Below the pieces are notes generated by a model that saw only the letters and a list, made by a program, of their open reading frames with translations, searched no databases and was not told the origin of the DNA. The position numbers were made by a program, and so were the translations under genes. From NCBI RefSeq assembly GCF_014637175.1, contig NZ_BMEV01000006.1, forward strand, positions 1 through 64,000: a stretch of DNA of 64,000 nucleotides, given 5' to 3'. This document shows, piece after piece, positions 61,798 through 64,000 of the stretch; within the stretch, counting starts at the first letter, position 1, and the number at the start of each line of letters is the position of its first letter. The stretch comes from Compostibacillus humi (GTDB lineage: Bacteria; Bacillota; Bacilli; Bacillales; Amphibacillaceae).

Positions 61798-64000
61798 GGG
61801 TAGTATCCCCCTTTCTAGCTTTTACCTTAATCAAGGTATATACACCAATACCAGCTATGAGGAGCACGACCACTTCCAGCATCGTATCAAAGGCACGGAA
61901 ATCACTTAAAATCGTATTGACAATGTTTTTCCCGCCGGCAAGTTCATAAGAGTTTTCAAAATAGCTGGATATGCTGGAGAACAGTTTGCCGTTTTGCACC
62001 GCAAGCGCAATAATCGTAAAAATGACGCCAACACCAATCGAGACAGCCAAATTAACCTTGTCTGACCGGCTGCGGGTATCTTCCTTTTTCCATTCCGGCA
62101 AGAAATAATAGGCAACAAGAAACAGCACCGTCGTTACCGTTTCTACGACCGTTTGCGTCAACGCCAAGTCGGGAGCCCGGAATAAAACAAAGAAAATCGC
62201 GACTCCATATCCTAATACACTATTTAACAAAATGGCTGAAAGCCGGGATTTGGCAAAAAGGATGGATAGAGCTGCAATAATCATAACAATAGCAACAACC
62301 CATTCAAACTCGCTTATCGGCGCATTTTCCGCAATTTCCAGCTCATACGACTGGGTAAAGACAACCATCCCGCCGACAGCGAGAATAAAGAACAGATAAA
62401 TGTATACCATGTAATCCCGGAGATAACCTGTCATGTAAAAATCGGTAATTTTCCGGGATACAACTTCCAATTGTTCGAGTATATTTCCGTATAGCGTGTT
62501 AAACGACCAATGTTCCGGGAACAGACGATAAATGTTCTTCCAGTAGCGGATAGTCATATATAATAATATGCCTCCGAGCACAACCCCAATGGTCATCATC
62601 AGTTCGGTATTAAAGCCGTGCCAGAGGGCAATGTGTACCCCGAGATTTTCCCCGGCAGCAAGGCTAGGAAAAATGCCTGCCAGCGCCGGACTTAGCAAAT
62701 TCTCTCCCAGTCCATTCGGAAAGATGAAAATAAGAACTACTAGACTTCCTAAAACGATAGGAGAAAACAACATGCCGTAGGGAGCTTCATGTGCTGGATG
62801 CTCCAATTTCTCTTCCTTATAGGTGCCGAGAAACGTTTTAAAAACAAAAATCATACTATATACGAAGGTAAAAATACTGGCGACCCAGGCAACAACCGGT
62901 ATCGCAGAGGACAGGCCGGCATTCCCAGCGTTCAATACGGCAGTAAAAAACATTTCTTTGCTTAAAAAGCCATTAAACGGCGGCAATCCCGCCATGGAAA
63001 AGGCACCGACAATCGCAATCGTAAAGGTAATCGGCATTAATGTTGCAAGTCCTCCGAGCCTCCGGATATCCCGGGTACCCAATTCATGGTCGACAATCCC
63101 GACGACCATAAATAAGGCTCCTTTAAACGTAGAATGGTTAACGAGATGAAATAAGGCAGCAAATGCTGCTTGGCTAAATAATACCGATTCGGCACGAAAC
63201 CCGCTATTCAAGGCGAGGGAACTAATGCCAAACATGCTCATAATCATACCGAGCTGACTGACAGTAGAATAGGCGAGCAGCGCTTTTAAGTCTGTCTGGC
63301 GAACCGCGGTAAAGGAACCCCAAAAAAGGGTAATGAGGCCTACGCTTGTTACGAGCCAAAACCAAGTGTCCTCTCCCCCAAAAACCGGGGTAAACCGGGC
63401 AACTAAATAAATGCCTGCTTTCACCATCGTTGCTGAATGCAAGTAAGCACTAACCGGCGTCGGCGCTTCCATCGCGGTAGGAAGCCAAATATGAAAAGGG
63501 AATTGGGCAGATTTTGTAAAGGCACCGAGCAAAATTAAACACATCGCAGGGATAAACAACGGATTCTCCTGAAAAGATAAAACTGCGGAAATGACACCGC
63601 GAACGCTCATCGTGCCGGACATATAATAGAGCATAATAAAACCGACAAGCATGGCAATACCGCCGGTCACGGTAATAAGCAACGATTTCTGCGCGCCATC
63701 CCGGGACTGTTTCCGGTGATACCAGAAGGCAATGAGCAGGAAGGAAGAAATGCTTGTCAATTCCCAAAACACGTACAGCACCATCATGTTATCGGAAAAT
63801 ACGACACCGAGCATCGCACCCATAAACAGCAATAAATATGTATAAAAATGTATTAAGTTTTCTTTGCTGGATAAATAATAGATGGAATAAATGGTGACAA
63901 GGGCCCCAATGCCAGTAATAAGCAGGGCAAAAATTAAACTTAATCCGTCTAAATATGCAGTAAAGTTAATGTGGTATGTTGGGATCCATTCAACTGTATA
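61784..64000 (-). CDS. mrpA: Mrp Na+/H+ antiporter subunit A, 5' end beyond the window
   Basis: The largest Mrp subunit, related to NuoL with a C-terminal MrpB-like/NuoJ region. The frame is open from 61784 to the window end, giving about 738 visible residues; an ATG at 63832 is internal. The start lies off the window, and roughly 60 residues are missing. Visible motifs are VLYVFWELTSISSFLLIAFW with the conserved Glu, PFHIWLPTAMEAPTPVSAYLHSATMVKAG and the helix GLPPFNGFLSKEMFF. It drives H+/Na+ exchange with MrpD. Confidence 0.92.
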   Translation of the reverse strand, partial: YTVEWIPTYHINFTAYLDGLSLIFALLITGIGALVTIYSIYYLSSKENLIHFYTYLLLFMGAMLGVVFSDNMMVLYVFWELTSISSFLLIAFWYHRKQSRDGAQKSLLITVTGGIAMLVGFIMLYYMSGTMSVRGVISAVLSFQENPLFIPAMCLILLGAFTKSAQFPFHIWLPTAMEAPTPVSAYLHSATMVKAGIYLVARFTPVFGGEDTWFWLVTSVGLITLFWGSFTAVRQTDLKALLAYSTVSQLGMIMSMFGISSLALNSGFRAESVLFSQAAFAALFHLVNHSTFKGALFMVVGIVDHELGTRDIRRLGGLATLMPITFTIAIVGAFSMAGLPPFNGFLSKEMFFTAVLNAGNAGLSSAIPVVAWVASIFTFVYSMIFVFKTFLGTYKEEKLEHPAHEAPYGMLFSPIVLGSLVVLIFIFPNGLGENLLSPALAGIFPSLAAGENLGVHIALWHGFNTELMMTIGVVLGGILLYMTIRYWKNIYRLFPEHWSFNTLYGNILEQLEVVSRKITDFYMTGYLRDYMVYIYLFFILAVGGMVVFTQSYELEIAENAPISEFEWVVAIVMIIAALSILFAKSRLSAILLNSVLGYGVAIFFVLFRAPDLALTQTVVETVTTVLFLVAYYFLPEWKKEDTRSRSDKVNLAVSIGVGVIFTIIALAVQNGKLFSSISSYFENSYELAGGKNIVNTILSDFRAFDTMLEVVVLLIAGIGVYTLIKVKARKGDTTLEDE

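Overview
The window looks like the chromosome of a Bacillaceae bacterium (Bacillota). It carries Bacillus-type opp operons, gltC, argGH, pst and a seven-gene mrp operon, Gram-positive lipoprotein signals and A/G-rich Shine-Dalgarno sites. Many starts are TTG or GTG. Base composition is moderate by eye (not counted). nirK and nos accessory genes with FNR-type boxes indicate at least partial denitrification capacity. No rRNA, tRNA, CRISPR array, phage or complete insertion sequence was found.

Layout. 1-1.3 kb: a 5'-truncated acyl-CoA ligase whose missing end abuts unrelated AT-rich DNA. 1.3-15.7 kb: two complete oligopeptide ABC importers, oppABCDF-1 on the minus strand and oppABCDF-2 on the plus strand. 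Between them lie a small DUF3899 membrane protein and an unusual regulator. 15.8-16.2 kb: an array of a 52-bp tandem repeat between convergent transcription units. 16.3-26 kb: a SWIM/SNF2 helicase, membrane proteins, an MFS exporter, a DoxX protein, a Na+-exporter-like ABC pair, a flavodoxin-fold reductase and a type I signal peptidase. 26-28.5 kb: gltC-like regulator divergent from NADP-glutamate dehydrogenase. 28.6-33 kb: a DUF418 protein and an ABC importer of the tryptophan/tyrosine type, followed by a MITE-like element. 33-39.8 kb: a DUF4097 protein, the nirK-nosD-nosL-nosY-nosF operon (no nosZ) with a dense regulatory region, and a truncated asparagine-synthetase-like protein. 40-49 kb: a flavin monooxygenase, an EamA transporter, a Nudix CoA pyrophosphatase, a DinG-type helicase, an acetyl-CoA transferase with LytTR regulator and thioesterase, and an NDH-2-like reductase. 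49-54 kb: argGH, a YhfK-like protein and a PutP-type symporter. 54-58 kb: pstSCAB. 58.4-64 kb: mrpABCDEFG, with mrpA running off the window.

How it works together. Peptide uptake (two Opp systems with CodY-like boxes), glutamate synthesis (gltC/gdhA), arginine synthesis (argGH under ARG boxes) and amino-acid uptake form a nitrogen theme. nirK plus the nos copper/sulfur accessory genes is the anaerobic respiratory part. pst and mrp are phosphate and Na+/pH homeostasis. The least explained parts are the 52-bp repeat array, the regulator at 8.1-9.3 kb, the oppA2-oppB2 spacer and the nos cluster without nosZ.
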